From: Achromobacter spanius
Lineage (GTDB): Bacteria; Pseudomonadota; Gammaproteobacteria; Burkholderiales; Burkholderiaceae_B
DNA length: 64,000 nucleotides
Direction: 5' to 3'
Assembly (NCBI RefSeq): GCF_002812705.1
Contig: NZ_CP025030.1
Coordinates: 3,410,001 to 3,474,000, forward strand
Part shown: positions 43,677 through 53,344 of the stretch, piece after piece
Position numbering within the stretch: the stretch's first letter is position 1
Layout of the letters: each line of letters starts with the position of its first letter
Made by a program: the position numbers and the translations under genes
Notes under the pieces: model-generated
Database searches by the model: none
The model's input: only the letters and a program-made list of their open reading frames with translations
Told to the model about the DNA's origin: nothing

Positions 43677-44449
43677 GGCGCCTCCTGGCGGCCGGGCTGG
43701 CCCGCGTGGTCATGGCTACCCCTGACGCCCGAACGCACGGCGCCCGGTTCGCGTTGCGCGATCAATCCGCGCACGCGCGCCAGCGCCACCGCCGCGCTGT
43801 ACAGCCAGAACGCCGCCACCATCAGCAGCATGGCCGTCAGCATGATGCGCGCCATGCTGGGCGCGGTGGTCAGGTTGATGGACGCGCCCTGATGCAGCGT
43901 GCTCCACCATCGCACCGAAAAATAGATGATGGGCACGTTGACCACGCCGGCCAGCAGCAGGATGGCGCCACTGCGGTCGGCCCGGCGGACGTCGTCAGTG
44001 GCCGCTTGCAGGGCGATGAACCCCAGGTACAGAAACAGCAGGATCAACTCGGACGTCAGCCGCGCGTCCCAGACCCACCATGCGCCCCAGGTTGGCTTGC
44101 CCCAGAGCGCGCCCGTCCACAAGGTCAGGAAGGTGAAGAGCGCACCGGTGGGCGCCAGCGCGCGCATCATCATGAACGACAGGCGCGTGTTGTAGATCAG
44201 GCCCAGCGCGGCGTAGGCCGCCATCACCAGGTAAAGGAACATCGACATCCACGCGGCCGCCACATGAATGAACAGGATGCGATAGACCTCGCCCTGCTGG
44301 CTGTCCGCGGGTGCGACGACCAGGCCCACGTACAAGCCGGCGGCGGCAAAAAGGGCGGCGGCCAGCGCCAGCCCGGGAATCCATCGGCCGGCCAGCGGGT
44401 AGAACAGCGCGGGCGAGGCATAGCGCATCCAGCCAGGTTGCTTGTGCAT
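43673..44449 (-). CDS. ccmC: Heme exporter/handling protein CcmC
   Basis: 258 aa, six membrane helices. The WWD motif is [19 protein letters not shown], flanked by the heme-ligand histidines in [11 protein letters not shown] and [10 protein letters not shown]. It loads heme onto CcmE. Two in-frame starts are possible: 44461, overlapping the ccmB stop (ATGA), or 44449, with AGAGG upstream; I prefer 44449. Confidence 0.93.
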   Translation of the reverse strand: MHKQPGWMRYASPALFYPLAGRWIPGLALAAALFAAAGLYVGLVVAPADSQQGEVYRILFIHVAAAWMSMFLYLVMAAYAALGLIYNTRLSFMMMRALAPTGALFTFLTLWTGALWGKPTWGAWWVWDARLTSELILLFLYLGFIALQAATDDVRRADRSGAILLLAGVVNVPIIYFSVRWWSTLHQGASINLTTAPSMARIMLTAMLLMVAAFWLYSAAVALARVRGLIAQREPGAVRSGVRGSHDHAGQPGRQEAP

Positions 44450-44457
44450 GGGCCCTC

Positions 44458-45135
44458 TCATTCCAGCGCCACGCGCAGCGCGGCGGACGCGCTCCAGGGG
44501 CAGAGCAGAATCGCCAGGCACAGGCACGCGCCCAGCAGCGACAGTTGTGGCCCCGCGCCCAGCCCGGCGTGCGTGGCCGACACCGCGCCCGCGCCGAAGA
44601 TCAGCACCGGTACATACAGCGGCAACACCAGCAAGGGCAATAGCGCGGCGCCGCGCAGGCCCAGCGTCAACGCCGCGCCCAGGCCGCCCACCAGTGCCAG
44701 CGTGGGGGTACCCAGCAGCAAGGAGAGGACCAGGACGCCGATGGCGTGCGGCGGCAAATCAAACTGCAATGCCAGGATGGGGCTGGCAAGAATCAGCGGC
44801 ACACAGCCGCTGAACCAGTGCGCCGCCAGCTTCACGCCCACCAGCAGGGGCAGTGGGTGGGGCGACACCAGCAGTTGCTCCAGCGCGCCGTTATCGTGGT
44901 CTTGGGTAAACGGGCGGTGCAGGCTCAGCAAGATGCCCAGCAGCGCGCACACCCACAGCACCCCCGGCCCGATGGCGCGCAGCAGCGCCGGGTCGGGGCC
45001 GACCGCCAGCGGAAACAGCGATCCGGCCACCACGAAGAACAGGGTGGCGCCCAGCGTGTCGGCGGGCCGCCGCCAGGCCAGCCGGATGTCACGCAACACC
45101 AACTGAGACAGCGTAGCCAGCATCCGCGTAGTCAT
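44458..45135 (-). CDS. ccmB: Heme exporter membrane subunit CcmB
   Basis: 225 aa, six membrane helices. Typical segments: [24 protein letters not shown] and the conserved FTQDHDNGALEQLLVSPHPLPLLV. Membrane part of the CcmAB transporter, whose ATP hydrolysis releases holo-CcmE. Its 5' end overlaps ccmA by 47 bases. Confidence 0.93.
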   Translation of the reverse strand: MTTRMLATLSQLVLRDIRLAWRRPADTLGATLFFVVAGSLFPLAVGPDPALLRAIGPGVLWVCALLGILLSLHRPFTQDHDNGALEQLLVSPHPLPLLVGVKLAAHWFSGCVPLILASPILALQFDLPPHAIGVLVLSLLLGTPTLALVGGLGAALTLGLRGAALLPLLVLPLYVPVLIFGAGAVSATHAGLGAGPQLSLLGACLCLAILLCPWSASAALRVALE

Positions 45136-45778
45136 CCATGTTCAGGGTTTGCAGGCGATCGGGGGCAGTGACGGGTTGCCGATGGCAGGCCACCACCGCC
45201 GCGCCGCCAGCGTCCAGGTGCGCGTCCAGCGCGGCCCACAATTGTTCGAGGCTGGCCGCGTCCAGCCCCGCGTCGGGTTCGTCCAGCAGCCATAACGGCT
45301 TGCCGCTAAGCATCACCGCCGCCAGCGCCACCCGACGCGCCTGCCCTTGCGACAGGCGGGCCGCCGGGGTATGCAGGCAGGCGTGCAGGCGCCAGGCAGC
45401 CAGTCCGGCATCGATGGCGCCATCGCCTTGCGGCGCGCCCGCCACATGCAGGCTGTAGCGCAGGTTTTCCAATGCGCTCAGGTCCGCGCACAGCCCGTTG
45501 GCGTGGCCCAGATACGCCACGCGCGCGAAGTAGGACGACGGGTCGCGCGACACGTCGCGGCCCAAGGCATGCAGCGAGCCCGCCACCGGCCGTAGCAAGC
45601 CGGCCAACATGCGCAGCACGCTGGTCTTGCCGCTGCCATTGGCGCCGTGCAAGTGCAACAGCTGGCCGGCGTGCAGGTCGAAGTGCAACGCGCCCAGTCC
45701 TTGCCCCGGCGCACCACCACGCGGGCAGCACAGACCGTGGGCGGCAAGTAGAGGCGGCGGCGCGTCAGCGGGCCGCAT
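45089..45778 (-). CDS. ccmA: Heme exporter ATP-binding subunit CcmA
   Basis: 229 aa ABC ATPase: Walker [10 protein letters not shown], signature [12 protein letters not shown], Walker [13 protein letters not shown]. Shorter than general ABC ATPases, as CcmA is. Start at 45778 overlaps the 3' end of napC by 14 bases, joining the ccm genes to nap. The extended frame upstream lies entirely in napC. Confidence 0.93.
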   Translation of the reverse strand: MRPADAPPPLLAAHGLCCPRGGAPGQGLGALHFDLHAGQLLHLHGANGSGKTSVLRMLAGLLRPVAGSLHALGRDVSRDPSSYFARVAYLGHANGLCADLSALENLRYSLHVAGAPQGDGAIDAGLAAWRLHACLHTPAARLSQGQARRVALAAVMLSGKPLWLLDEPDAGLDAASLEQLWAALDAHLDAGGAAVVACHRQPVTAPDRLQTLNMDDYADAGYAVSVGVA

Positions 45779-46418
45779 TGGCTGGCCCCGCCTTGGCGAT
45801 TTCCTTGGGTGTGCCGGCGGCCGGCGTCGCATCGGACGTCTGCCCCGGCGGAATATGCGGCAAGGTGTGCGCGATGCCCTTGTGACAATCGATGCAAGTC
45901 TTGGACTTGTCCGCCAGATAGGTCGAATGCATGTTCTGCGCGCGCACGCTCTGGCGCGTGAAGTCCATGTATTCGTAGTTGTGGCAGTTGCGGCATTCCA
46001 GCGAATCGTTTGCCTTGAAGCGCGCCCATTCGTGCTGGGCCAGTTCCAGCCGCTTGTCGACGAATTTTTCGCGCGTGTCGATGGTGCCGAAGATCTTGCC
46101 CCAGACTTCCTTGGACGCCTGCATCTTGCGCGCGATCTTGTCCGTCCAGTTGTGCGGCACGTGGCAGTCCGAACACAGTGCGCGCACGCCCGAGCGGTTG
46201 GTGAAGTGGATGGTGCCTTTCAGTTCCGCATAGACGTTGTCGCGCATCTCGTGGCAGCCGGTGCAGAACTTCTCGGTGTTGGTCAGCTCCATCGCGGTGT
46301 TGAAGGCGCCCCAGAACAGGATGCCGCCGATGAAACCGCCTATCGTCAGAAAGCCCAGGCTGAAATGCACGCTGGGGCGGCGGATGATGTTCCAGTAGCG
46401 CTTTAGAAGCTTGACCAT
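45765..46418 (-). CDS. napC: Tetraheme cytochrome c NapC (quinol oxidase)
   Basis: 217 aa. N-terminal membrane anchor ([20 protein letters not shown]) and four CxxCH sites: 52-56 (CTGCH), 82-86 (CSDCH), 142-146 (CRNCH) and 175-179 (CIDCH), the NapC/NirT pattern. It oxidises membrane quinol and reduces NapB/NapA in the periplasm. The Ala/Pro-rich C-terminal tail is variable. Requires the ccm genes downstream for heme attachment. Confidence 0.95.
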   Translation of the reverse strand: MVKLLKRYWNIIRRPSVHFSLGFLTIGGFIGGILFWGAFNTAMELTNTEKFCTGCHEMRDNVYAELKGTIHFTNRSGVRALCSDCHVPHNWTDKIARKMQASKEVWGKIFGTIDTREKFVDKRLELAQHEWARFKANDSLECRNCHNYEYMDFTRQSVRAQNMHSTYLADKSKTCIDCHKGIAHTLPHIPPGQTSDATPAAGTPKEIAKAGPANAAR

Positions 46419-46434
46419 GGCTGCGTCCTGTCCC

Positions 46435-46923
46435 TTACTTCTTGTCTGTCGCCGGGGCGGTCAGGCGCTTGAGGATTACGTCGATGTCCTGATAGGTATT
46501 GGACACCAGCGGCTTGGCCTCGGCTTGCGGCACATGGCATTGCACACAGAAATACCGGCGTGGCGACACCTCGGCCAGTACATTGCTGTCGCGGTCCATG
46601 TAGTGCGTGACGCTTAGCGGTGGCGCCTGGGTTTCCTCGGTGTTCACGCGCGCATGGCAGGCCAGGCAGCGGTTGTAATTCTTGTCGATCTGATAGCCGT
46701 CGATCTTGTGCGGAATGGTGGGCGGCTGCATCGAATACGTGCGCATCCGCTTGATGTCTTTGTTTTCGATGGGGCTGATCAGGGGCGGGGTGGTCTCGTC
46801 GGCAACGGGCGTGGGCCCCCGCATGGGGTCTTCGACCTCGAAGGGCGGCGCGGCCCAGGCGGACGAGCCCAACAGGGAACCCGCAACGAGTGCAAGGGCG
46901 ATGGCGGCGGTGCGCGTGTTCAT
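46435..46923 (-). CDS. napB: Diheme cytochrome c NapB
   Basis: 162 aa. Signal peptide ending near SSAWA (residue 24), then two c-heme sites CLACH (86-90) and CVQCH (126-130), with His72 and His107 as likely distal ligands, as in known NapB. Small electron-transfer subunit of the nitrate reductase, 19 bases after napA. Confidence 0.95.
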   Translation of the reverse strand: MNTRTAAIALALVAGSLLGSSAWAAPPFEVEDPMRGPTPVADETTPPLISPIENKDIKRMRTYSMQPPTIPHKIDGYQIDKNYNRCLACHARVNTEETQAPPLSVTHYMDRDSNVLAEVSPRRYFCVQCHVPQAEAKPLVSNTYQDIDVILKRLTAPATDKK

Positions 46924-46942
46924 GGCTGTCTCCCCCAGGCCT

Positions 46943-49438
46943 TCAGACCTTGACGATCCGGACCGCGCACTTCTTGAAGTCGGTCTGGAACGAGATCGGG
47001 TCGGTGGCGTCCAGCGTGACCTTGTTGATCAGTTGGCCGGCGTCGAACCAGGGCACGAACACCAGGCCGCGCGGTGGCTTGTTGCGCCCGCGCGTTTCCA
47101 GCCGGGTGCGCATCTTGCCGCGCCGCGATTCGATTTCGACTTCCACGCCGCGTCGCAAGCCCATCGCCTGGGCGTCGTCCGGGTGCATGAAACAGACGGC
47201 ATTCGGAAAGGCGCGGTACAGCTCGGGCACGCGGCGCGTCATGGACCCGGAATGCCAGTGTTCCAGGATGCGGCCGGTGGACAGCCAGAAGGGGTATTCC
47301 TTGTCGGGCGATTCCGGCGGCGGTTCGTAGGGCAGGGCATAGATGATGGCGCGGCCGTCGGGGTGGCCGTAGAACTCGAAGCCCGCGCCGGCCTTCACGT
47401 AGGGGTCGCTGCCTTCGCGGTAGCGCCACAGGGTTTCCTTGCCGTTGACCACCGGCCAGCGCAGGCCGCGCACCTCGTGGTAGGTGTCGAACGGCGCCAG
47501 ATCGTGGCCATGGCCCCGGCCGAACTCGGCGTATTCCTCGAACAGGCCCTTTTGCGCATAGAAGCCGAACGCCTCGGCCTCATGGTTTTCGTATTCCGCG
47601 TTCAATTCGCTGTTGGGGAATTTGTTGACCTTGCCGTTGGCGTACAGCACGTCAAACAAGGTCTTGCCGCGATACTCCGGCTTCTTGGCCAGCAGGTCGG
47701 CGGGCCAGACTTCTTCCACCTTGAAGCGCTTGGAAAATTCCATCAACTGCCACAGGTCGGAGCGCGCGTCGCCGGGCGCGTTCACCAGTTGATGCCAGAA
47801 CTGCGTGCGCCGTTCGGCGTTGCCGTAAGCGCCTTCTTTTTCCACCCACATGGCGGTGGGCAGGATCAGGTCGGCCGAAATGGTCGTGACCGTGGGGTAG
47901 GCATCCGACACCACGATGAAGTTGGCCGGGTTGCGGTAGCCGGGCAGCCCTTCGTTCATCAGGTTGGCGGCCGCCTGCATGTTGTTGTTGACCATCACCC
48001 AATAGGCGTTGATGGTGCCGTCCTTCAGCATGCGGTTCTGCAACACCGCGTGCGCGCCCACCTTGTCGGGGATGGTGCCGTCCGGCAGTTGCCAGATCTC
48101 TTCCGCGTGGGCCCGATGCTTGGGGTTGGTGACCACCAGGTCGGCCGGCAGCCGATGCGAAAACGTGCCCACTTCGCGCGCGGTGCCACAGGCCGACGGC
48201 TGGCCCGTCAGCGAGAACGGGCTGTTGCCCGGCGTCGAGATCTTGCCGGTCAACAGGTGGATGTTGTAGGCCATGTTGTTGGCCCACACGCCGCGCGTGT
48301 GCTGGTTGAAACCCATCGTCCAGAAAGACGTCACGCGGATCTTCGGGTCGGCATATAGCTCGGCCAGATCACGCAACTGCTTTTGCGGAACACCCGTCAG
48401 CTTGGACGTGTATTCCAGATCGTATTTCGACACGAACTTGGCGAATTCATCGAAGGTGATGGGCTTGGATCCGCCGGCCTTGTCCGCGTTCTTGGCGGCC
48501 TTTTGCAAGGGGTGGTCGGGGCGCAGGCCATAGCCGATGTCGGTATTGCCTTCGTGGAATACGGTGTGCTTGTCGACGAAGTCGCGGTTCACCCGCTTGG
48601 TCTGGATGATGTAGTTGGCGATGTAGTTCAGGATGGCCAGGTCGGTCTGCGGCGTGAAGGTCAGCGTCAGGTCGGCCAGCTCGTACGAGCGGTGTTCGAA
48701 GGTGGACAGCACCACCACGCGCGTCTTGGGCGCGGACAGGCGGCGGTCGGTGACGCGGGTCCACAGGATGGGGTGCATCTCGGCCATGTTCGAGCCCCAC
48801 AGCACGAAGGCGTCGGCGTTCTCGATGTCGTCATAACAGCCCATGGGCTCATCCGCGCCGAAGGTGCGCATGAAGCCCACCGCCGCCGACGCCATGCAGT
48901 GGCGCGCGTTCGGGTCCAGGTTGTTCGACCGAAAGCCCGCCTTCATCAGCTTGAGCGCGGCGTAGCCTTCCCAGATGGTCCATTGGCCCGAGCCGAACAT
49001 GCCCACGGCGGTCGGCCCCTTGTCTTTGAGGACGCGCTTGAACTGCTCGGCCATCACGTCAAACGCCTGGTCCCACGACACCGGGGCGAATTCACCGTCC
49101 TTGGCGTACTTGCCGTCTTTCATGCGCAGCAGCGGCGTGGTCAGCCGGTCGTTGCCGTACATGATCTTTGACAGGAAATAGCCTTTTACGCAGTTCAGGC
49201 CCTTGTTCACATCGGCATTGAAATCGCCGTGCGTGGCCACGACCTGGTTGTCCTTTACCGCGACGTTCACGCCGCAGCCGGTCCCGCAGAACCTACAGGG
49301 CGCCTTGGACCACTTGAGCTTGGCGGCCTCGGATTCGGTCACGATGTTCTGCGTCATGCCGACGATGGGTATGCCCGCCACGGTGGCGGCGGCCGCGGCG
49401 GCGGACTGCTTGATGAAATCTCTACGAGCCATGGACAT
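46943..49438 (-). CDS. napA: Periplasmic nitrate reductase catalytic subunit NapA
   Basis: 831 aa. Tat signal ARRDFIKQ (residues 4-11); [4Fe-4S] ligands Cys48, Cys51, Cys55 and Cys83 ([15 protein letters not shown]); Mo-ligand Cys181 in [12 protein letters not shown]-terminal molybdopterin domain ending [11 protein letters not shown]. Reduces nitrate to nitrite in the periplasm. The ATG at 49438 is preferred since GAGGAG lies 7 bases upstream; 49432 is an alternative. Overlaps napD by 17 bases. Confidence 0.96.
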   Translation of the reverse strand: MSMARRDFIKQSAAAAAATVAGIPIVGMTQNIVTESEAAKLKWSKAPCRFCGTGCGVNVAVKDNQVVATHGDFNADVNKGLNCVKGYFLSKIMYGNDRLTTPLLRMKDGKYAKDGEFAPVSWDQAFDVMAEQFKRVLKDKGPTAVGMFGSGQWTIWEGYAALKLMKAGFRSNNLDPNARHCMASAAVGFMRTFGADEPMGCYDDIENADAFVLWGSNMAEMHPILWTRVTDRRLSAPKTRVVVLSTFEHRSYELADLTLTFTPQTDLAILNYIANYIIQTKRVNRDFVDKHTVFHEGNTDIGYGLRPDHPLQKAAKNADKAGGSKPITFDEFAKFVSKYDLEYTSKLTGVPQKQLRDLAELYADPKIRVTSFWTMGFNQHTRGVWANNMAYNIHLLTGKISTPGNSPFSLTGQPSACGTAREVGTFSHRLPADLVVTNPKHRAHAEEIWQLPDGTIPDKVGAHAVLQNRMLKDGTINAYWVMVNNNMQAAANLMNEGLPGYRNPANFIVVSDAYPTVTTISADLILPTAMWVEKEGAYGNAERRTQFWHQLVNAPGDARSDLWQLMEFSKRFKVEEVWPADLLAKKPEYRGKTLFDVLYANGKVNKFPNSELNAEYENHEAEAFGFYAQKGLFEEYAEFGRGHGHDLAPFDTYHEVRGLRWPVVNGKETLWRYREGSDPYVKAGAGFEFYGHPDGRAIIYALPYEPPPESPDKEYPFWLSTGRILEHWHSGSMTRRVPELYRAFPNAVCFMHPDDAQAMGLRRGVEVEIESRRGKMRTRLETRGRNKPPRGLVFVPWFDAGQLINKVTLDATDPISFQTDFKKCAVRIVKV

Positions 49439-49763
49439 CGCCAATCTCCTCGTTCATCGCGGCCAGCGTGTCGGCGTGCTGATAGACCAGCGCCGAAGCC
49501 AGTACGCCATCCAGGCGCTGAATCTCGGAGATCCGCGCCATCATGTCGTCGGTGGTGGGCGCTTCCAGCGTGACGACCAGCTTGCCGGTGTCGGACGCGC
49601 CATGGATGTCCGAACCCGCTATCGCCAGGATGGCGGCGCGCACGTCGGGCAAGCGGTGGGGCAGGGCATGCACAACCAGACTGGCGATGTGCAGCTCGGG
49701 CGGCGCCGGAGGCGGCGCGTTGGGGGAGAGCGCGGACATGGAAGGGGTTCCGTCGCGTGGCAT
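49422..49763 (-). CDS. napD: NapA signal-peptide chaperone NapD
   Basis: 113 aa. The NapD ferredoxin-like fold is visible from residue 25: [55 protein letters not shown]. It binds the NapA Tat signal until cofactor loading is finished. The start at 49763 shares a base with the napE stop (TGATG); an ATG at 49739 is also possible and would remove eight residues. The N-terminal Pro/Ala stretch is longer than in Escherichia coli. Confidence 0.9.
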   Translation of the reverse strand: MPRDGTPSMSALSPNAPPPAPPELHIASLVVHALPHRLPDVRAAILAIAGSDIHGASDTGKLVVTLEAPTTDDMMARISEIQRLDGVLASALVYQHADTLAAMNEEIGDVHGS

Positions 49764-49921
49764 CAGCTGCCCGGGGGGCCGGCGATCAGCTGATAGATCC
49801 AGACGATGAACCCGTAGCCCGCCACGATGATGACCGTAAGAACGGGGGCCATGACAGCCGTCAGGAACAGAAAACTTCGCAGCTCCTGGGGCTTGGTGTA
49901 GCCATCAGACTCGTTTTGCAC
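49763..49921 (-). CDS. napE: Small membrane protein NapE
   Basis: 52 aa, start GTG at 49921 with GAGG six bases upstream. Deduced product begins M-QNESDGYTKPQELRSF and continues with one hydrophobic helix (LTAVMAPVLTVIIVAGYGF), then IVWIYQLIAGPPGS at the C-terminus. This is the NapE pattern: short polar head plus one helix ending in a GPPG-like motif. Function undefined; often the first nap gene in proteobacteria. The stop TGA overlaps the napD start. Confidence 0.85.
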   Translation of the reverse strand: MQNESDGYTKPQELRSFLFLTAVMAPVLTVIIVAGYGFIVWIYQLIAGPPGS

Positions 49922-49975
49922 ACACCACCTCACTTTGACAGTTGGGGTATTGCATTGAACGTGCGGATGTCGAAG

Positions 49976-50016
49976 TTTTTAGCAGTGCTTTTACATCGCG
50001 TCAATGTTGCATGACG
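49976..50016 (-). promoter_or_regulatory. nap promoter with overlapping palindrome
   Basis: On the minus strand: -35 TTGACG (50004-49999), 17-base spacer, -10 TAAAAA (49981-49976), giving a start near 49969, about 48 bases before napE. A dyad CGTCA-N8-TGACG (49999-50016) covers the -35 element. A NarL-like heptamer variant (TACCCCA on the minus strand, about 49951-49945) lies downstream. No good FNR consensus is seen. Confidence 0.55.
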
Positions 50017-50076
50017 GCGAAACAATTTGCGGCGCTGCAATAACGCGGCCCATGGTGCGGCACATCGCGCGGCGAT

Positions 50077-50131
50077 AAAAAAGCGTGCCGGATGCGTCGG
50101 CCGGATCGATCCGGCCTAGCATTCGGCACGC
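50077..50131 (-). terminator. Long intrinsic terminator of the BKACE operon
   Basis: On the minus strand, nearly perfect arms of about 24 bases (outer GCGTGCCG/CGGCACGC, inner GGCCGGATC/GATCCGGCC) form a long hairpin followed by TTTTTT. It lies 32 bases after the BKACE stop and separates it from the nap promoter. Confidence 0.88.
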
Positions 50132-50162
50132 GACACGCCATCGGCGTTGACGCGAGTTTGAA

Positions 50163-51017
50163 TCAGGCAATCGCGCCGTAGATGCGGCGCGCGTCGGCGG
50201 CCGTGGCGATGGGGCGGCCCAGCGCGCGCGCGCCGTCGGCCGCTTGGCGGACCAGCGCCGCGTTATCCGGTGCGACGCTTCCATCACGCAGCTTCAGGTT
50301 GTTTTCAAAGCCCACGCGCATGTGGCCCCCAAACGCCGCCGCCGTCGTGACGCATGCGTTTTCCTCGGGGCCGAACGCGCATACCGCCCAGGGCAAGGAC
50401 TGATCGTAGGCACCCAGGAACGGCAGCAGGTCATACGCCGACGAGGTCTGGCCCGCGCTGTAGCGGCCCAGCACGAACAGCACCGACCACGCGCCCGGCG
50501 GCACCAGCCCACGCGCGCGCAGCGACAGCCAGCGGCGCACGTCGCCTTCGTCGTACAGGATGATCTGCGTCATGATGCGGCGCTCGGCCAGCCAGGCCAG
50601 GAACGCCGCCAGTTCCGTCTCCGGAATGTCCGGCACGGCAATCTCGCGCAGGCCGATCGACACGGCTTCCGGCTGCAATTCGCGCACCAGCGCAATCTGT
50701 TCGGCGGCCTTGTACACGCTGGCTGCTTCGCTGGTGACCTGCACCAGCAATTCGCGGCCCACGGCGCGTTCCACGGCGGCCAGGGCGTCGCGGTAGGCGG
50801 TAGCGTCCAGCAGATGGCTGCCGTCCGGCTTGCGCACATGCATGTGCATCATGCCGGCGCCCGCGTCCAGGCAGGCGCGCGCTTCACGCGCCAGATCGTC
50901 GGCGGTCAGCGGCACGGCCGGATGGTCGGCCGCCTTCTTGTAGGCGCCGTTGGGCGCCACGGTGATGATGACGGGGGAGTCGGCCAGCGCGGCGCGCGGC
51001 AGGGCAGGGGCGTTCAA
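50163..51017 (-). CDS. BKACE family protein (beta-keto acid cleavage enzyme)
   Basis: 284 aa. BKACE/DUF849 pattern: VIITVAPNGAYKK, the zinc-binding AGMMHMHVRKPDG (His-x-His), VTSEA, SIGLREIAVPD, and GGHMRVGFENNLKLRDG near the C-terminus. The family cleaves beta-keto acids with acetyl-CoA, giving acetoacetate and a new CoA ester; founding members act on 3-keto-5-aminohexanoate (lysine fermentation) or dehydrocarnitine. Overlap ATGA with the dehydrogenase gene upstream shows an operon. With a 3-hydroxyacyl/carnitine-dehydrogenase-like partner a 3-hydroxy acid pathway is likely; the substrate is unresolved. Confidence 0.9.
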   Translation of the reverse strand: MNAPALPRAALADSPVIITVAPNGAYKKAADHPAVPLTADDLAREARACLDAGAGMMHMHVRKPDGSHLLDATAYRDALAAVERAVGRELLVQVTSEAASVYKAAEQIALVRELQPEAVSIGLREIAVPDIPETELAAFLAWLAERRIMTQIILYDEGDVRRWLSLRARGLVPPGAWSVLFVLGRYSAGQTSSAYDLLPFLGAYDQSLPWAVCAFGPEENACVTTAAAFGGHMRVGFENNLKLRDGSVAPDNAALVRQAADGARALGRPIATAADARRIYGAIA

Positions 51018-51976
51018 GGCTGGATCTCCGGCAATTCCGGGTTGATAAGGTCAAGGCCGGCTCGCAGCAGGCGGTCGTAGCGGGCGCGTTCGGCCGCAAT
51101 GGTCTCGGGCGTCCAGGCGTAGAAGCCTTCGCCCGCCTTCATGCCATGGCGGCCGTCGGCGGCGCGCTCGGTCAGGCAGCGCGCGGGGTGGTCCGCGTTG
51201 CAGAACGTGGGGTACATCGTGGCGCCGGCCGCGGCGTGCACGTCGATGCCGGCGTGGTCGCGCTGCATGACGGGGCCGGCGGCCAGGAAGCGGAAGCCAA
51301 AGCCGAAGCGCACGGCGGCGTCCACGTCTTCCGGCGACGCAATGCCACGGTCGATCAGGTCAAACGCCTCGCGCGACAACGCATGCTGCAAGCGGTTGGC
51401 CAGAAAGCCCGGCAGGTCCTGCTTGACCTTCACCGGCACGCTGCCGCAGCGGCGCATGAAGGCAATCAGCGAATCGGCGCAGGCGTTGTCGCTGGCTTCG
51501 CCCAGCACCACTTCTACCAAGGGCACCAGATGCGCGGGCATGAAGAAATGCAGGCCCAGCATGCGGCCGCGCGTGTCCAGGCCCTGGCTGATGGCGCTGA
51601 TCGGAAAGCTGGAGCTGTTGCTTGCCAGAATGGCGTCGGGGCGCGCACGCTGCCCGAGGTCCGCGAACAATGCTTGTTTGATGTCCAGGCGTTCGGGGAT
51701 GCATTCGATGACCAGGTTCACCGTGGACCAGTCCACCTCGTCCAGGCTGGCGGCCGTGGCCAGCAACGGGGCGTTCGCCTCGCGCCCGATGGTCTTCAGA
51801 TTTTCCGCCACGCGCGCGGGCAGGCCCAAAGCGCGTTCCGCGTTCGATTCGATCACGGTGGTGCGGCAGGCGGCGCGGGTCAACACCACCGCCACGTCCG
51901 CGCCCATCGTGCCGCCGCCCACCACCACTGCATGCGCCGCGCCCGGGTTGGGCAGCGCTGTTGCGTCCGTCTGCAT
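51014..51976 (-). CDS. 3-hydroxyacyl-CoA (or carnitine-type) dehydrogenase, NAD-binding
   Basis: 320 aa. Rossmann motif VVGGGTMGADVAVVL, then LVIECIPERLDIKQALF, SNSSSFPISAI, LHFFMPAHLVPLVEVV, and PGFLANRLQHALSREAFDLIDRGIAS (in parts), all typical of the 3-hydroxyacyl-CoA dehydrogenase superfamily, which also includes carnitine dehydrogenase (about 320 aa). Would oxidise a 3-hydroxy compound to the 3-keto form that the coupled BKACE protein cleaves. First gene of a two-gene unit divergent from a LysR regulator. Confidence 0.9.
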   Translation of the reverse strand: MQTDATALPNPGAAHAVVVGGGTMGADVAVVLTRAACRTTVIESNAERALGLPARVAENLKTIGREANAPLLATAASLDEVDWSTVNLVIECIPERLDIKQALFADLGQRARPDAILASNSSSFPISAISQGLDTRGRMLGLHFFMPAHLVPLVEVVLGEASDNACADSLIAFMRRCGSVPVKVKQDLPGFLANRLQHALSREAFDLIDRGIASPEDVDAAVRFGFGFRFLAAGPVMQRDHAGIDVHAAAGATMYPTFCNADHPARCLTERAADGRHGMKAGEGFYAWTPETIAAERARYDRLLRAGLDLINPELPEIQP

Positions 51977-52029
51977 GGTTTGCTCCTGTCATTGCATCGT
52001 CGTTGGGGGCGAGTGTAGAGAAGGGCGTT

Positions 52030-52043
52030 TGATAGATGAATCA
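52030..52043. promoter_or_regulatory. Candidate LysR operator in divergent gap
   Basis: The dyad TGAT-N6-ATCA (52030-52043) lies in the 123-base gap between the dehydrogenase and LysR genes, with further ATC/GAT-rich half-sites to 52079. LysR sites usually contain a T-N11-A dyad. Weak, by position only. Confidence 0.35.
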
Positions 52044-52099
52044 GATTTTTTGGATAGAATGATCGACAAAACAGATCAATACGACCCGGGTGTAGAGAC

Positions 52100-53008
52100 A
52101 TGCAGATCAACCTTTCGATGCGCGACATTGACACCACGCTGGTGCTGGGCCGTACGCTGAATTTCCGGCAGGCGGCGGCGCAATTGCATTTGTCGCAATC
52201 GGCGCTATCCACGCAGATACAGCGCATTGAAGAGGCCTTGGCCGTGCGCCTGTTTGACCGCACCACGCGCACCGTGCGGCTGACGGCGGCGGGCGAGGTC
52301 TTCATGCAGCAGGCCGCCACCTTGCAGGCGGCGTTTCGCGACGCCATCGCAGCGGTCAGCAGCATCACCAGCGCCGAGCAGGGGCAGGTGTCGGTGGCCG
52401 CGCTGCCCTCGCTTGCCGCCCGCCTGCTGCCGCGCGTGCTGATGACCTACCGCCAGGCGCACCCGCACGTCGCCCTGAAAGTGCGCGACACCTTGTCGGG
52501 CCCGGCCTTCGATCTGGTGCGCGCGGGCGAAGTCGACTTCGCGCTCACCGCCGCCGACCCGCAGCACGCCGACCTGCACTATGTGCCGCTGATGTCCGAC
52601 AGCTTTCTGCTGCTGATCCCCGAGTCGCATCCGCTGGCCAAGTCCCGTGGCCCGCTGCGCTGGGCCGACACCGCTTCGGCCGAGCACGTGTCGATGGTGC
52701 AACCCAGCAGCGTGCGGCAATACACGGAATGGGCGTTTCTGCAAAACCGCATCCGCTTCACGCCCGCGTTTGAAGCCGAACACCTGACCACCATCGTGGC
52801 GATGGTGGAATGCGGTTTCGGCGTGGCCGCACTGCCCGAGATCGCGGCGGGCGCCGTGGCGCAGACGGGAATCGTGCAACGCCCGCTGATCGGGCCGGTG
52901 GCGGAACGGTCGATTGGCTTGGTCACGTCACGCAATCGCAGCTTGTCGCCGGCGGCGGCGGCGTTGGTGGGGACGTTGAAGGAGTATCTGGCGTTGCAGG
53001 GGCGGTGA
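52100..53008 (+). CDS. LysR-family transcriptional regulator
   Basis: 302 aa. Helix-turn-helix at about residues 17-36 (NFRQAAAQLHLSQSALSTQIQRIEEAL), then FDRTTRTVRLTAAGE, and a two-lobed effector domain (GQVSVAALPSLAARLLPRVL). Divergent from the dehydrogenase-BKACE operon, its probable target, with a beta-keto or 3-hydroxy acid as possible co-inducer. Confidence 0.92.
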   Translation: MQINLSMRDIDTTLVLGRTLNFRQAAAQLHLSQSALSTQIQRIEEALAVRLFDRTTRTVRLTAAGEVFMQQAATLQAAFRDAIAAVSSITSAEQGQVSVAALPSLAARLLPRVLMTYRQAHPHVALKVRDTLSGPAFDLVRAGEVDFALTAADPQHADLHYVPLMSDSFLLLIPESHPLAKSRGPLRWADTASAEHVSMVQPSSVRQYTEWAFLQNRIRFTPAFEAEHLTTIVAMVECGFGVAALPEIAAGAVAQTGIVQRPLIGPVAERSIGLVTSRNRSLSPAAAALVGTLKEYLALQGR

Positions 53009-53068
53009 GGCATATCAGGCTAAGACCACGCCGACCCCGTGTCGCGGAAGATCATCTTCGCGTATCAT

Positions 53069-53093
53069 GGATATACATTTTTCGTGTATATCC
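53069..53093. promoter_or_regulatory. Palindromic operator of the toxin-antitoxin genes
   Basis: Perfect 9-base inverted repeat GGATATACA (53069-53077) / TGTATATCC (53085-53093), spacer TTTTTCG, ending 14 bases before the antitoxin start and immediately before its AAGGAG. This is the expected place for autorepression by the AbrB-like antitoxin or its toxin complex. Confidence 0.75.
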
Positions 53094-53107
53094 AAAAAGG
53101 AGCTCAT

Positions 53108-53344
53108 ATGCGAGTCGCCAAGTGGGGAAATAGTCTGGCCGTGCGTCTTCCCGCCAGCGTGGTTGATGCGTTGAATCTGCAAGAGGGCGACGATATCGAA
53201 ATCCACATTCAGGGTGATCGTCATTTCGAAGTGCGCAAGACGGCCGGCGAGGAAGGGGTATTGGCGAAGCTGCGTCAATTCCGCGGAATGTTGCCGGCAG
53301 ACTTTGTTTTTAACCGTGACGAGGCGAATCGCCGTGATAAGTGA
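53108..53344 (+). CDS. vapB: AbrB/MazE-type antitoxin (VapB-like)
   Basis: 78 aa. The swapped-hairpin DNA-binding domain is MRVAKWGNSLAVRLPASVVDAL, then LQEGDDIEIHI, characteristic of MazE/VapB antitoxins. The C-terminus (KLRQFRGMLPADFVFNRDEANRRDK, in parts) would wrap the toxin. SD AAGGAG nine bases upstream. The stop overlaps the toxin start by 11 bases. Confidence 0.9.
   Translation: MRVAKWGNSLAVRLPASVVDALNLQEGDDIEIHIQGDRHFEVRKTAGEEGVLAKLRQFRGMLPADFVFNRDEANRRDK

Noticed and set aside
43250..45106. 618-codon plus-strand frame opposite ccmB-ccmE
   Set aside because: Antisense shadow; four overlapping ccm genes with clear motifs occupy the other strand.
49922..50076. FNR box for the nap operon
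   Set aside because: The best candidate (TTGAC-N4-TGTAA on the minus strand) has three mismatches in ten fixed positions.
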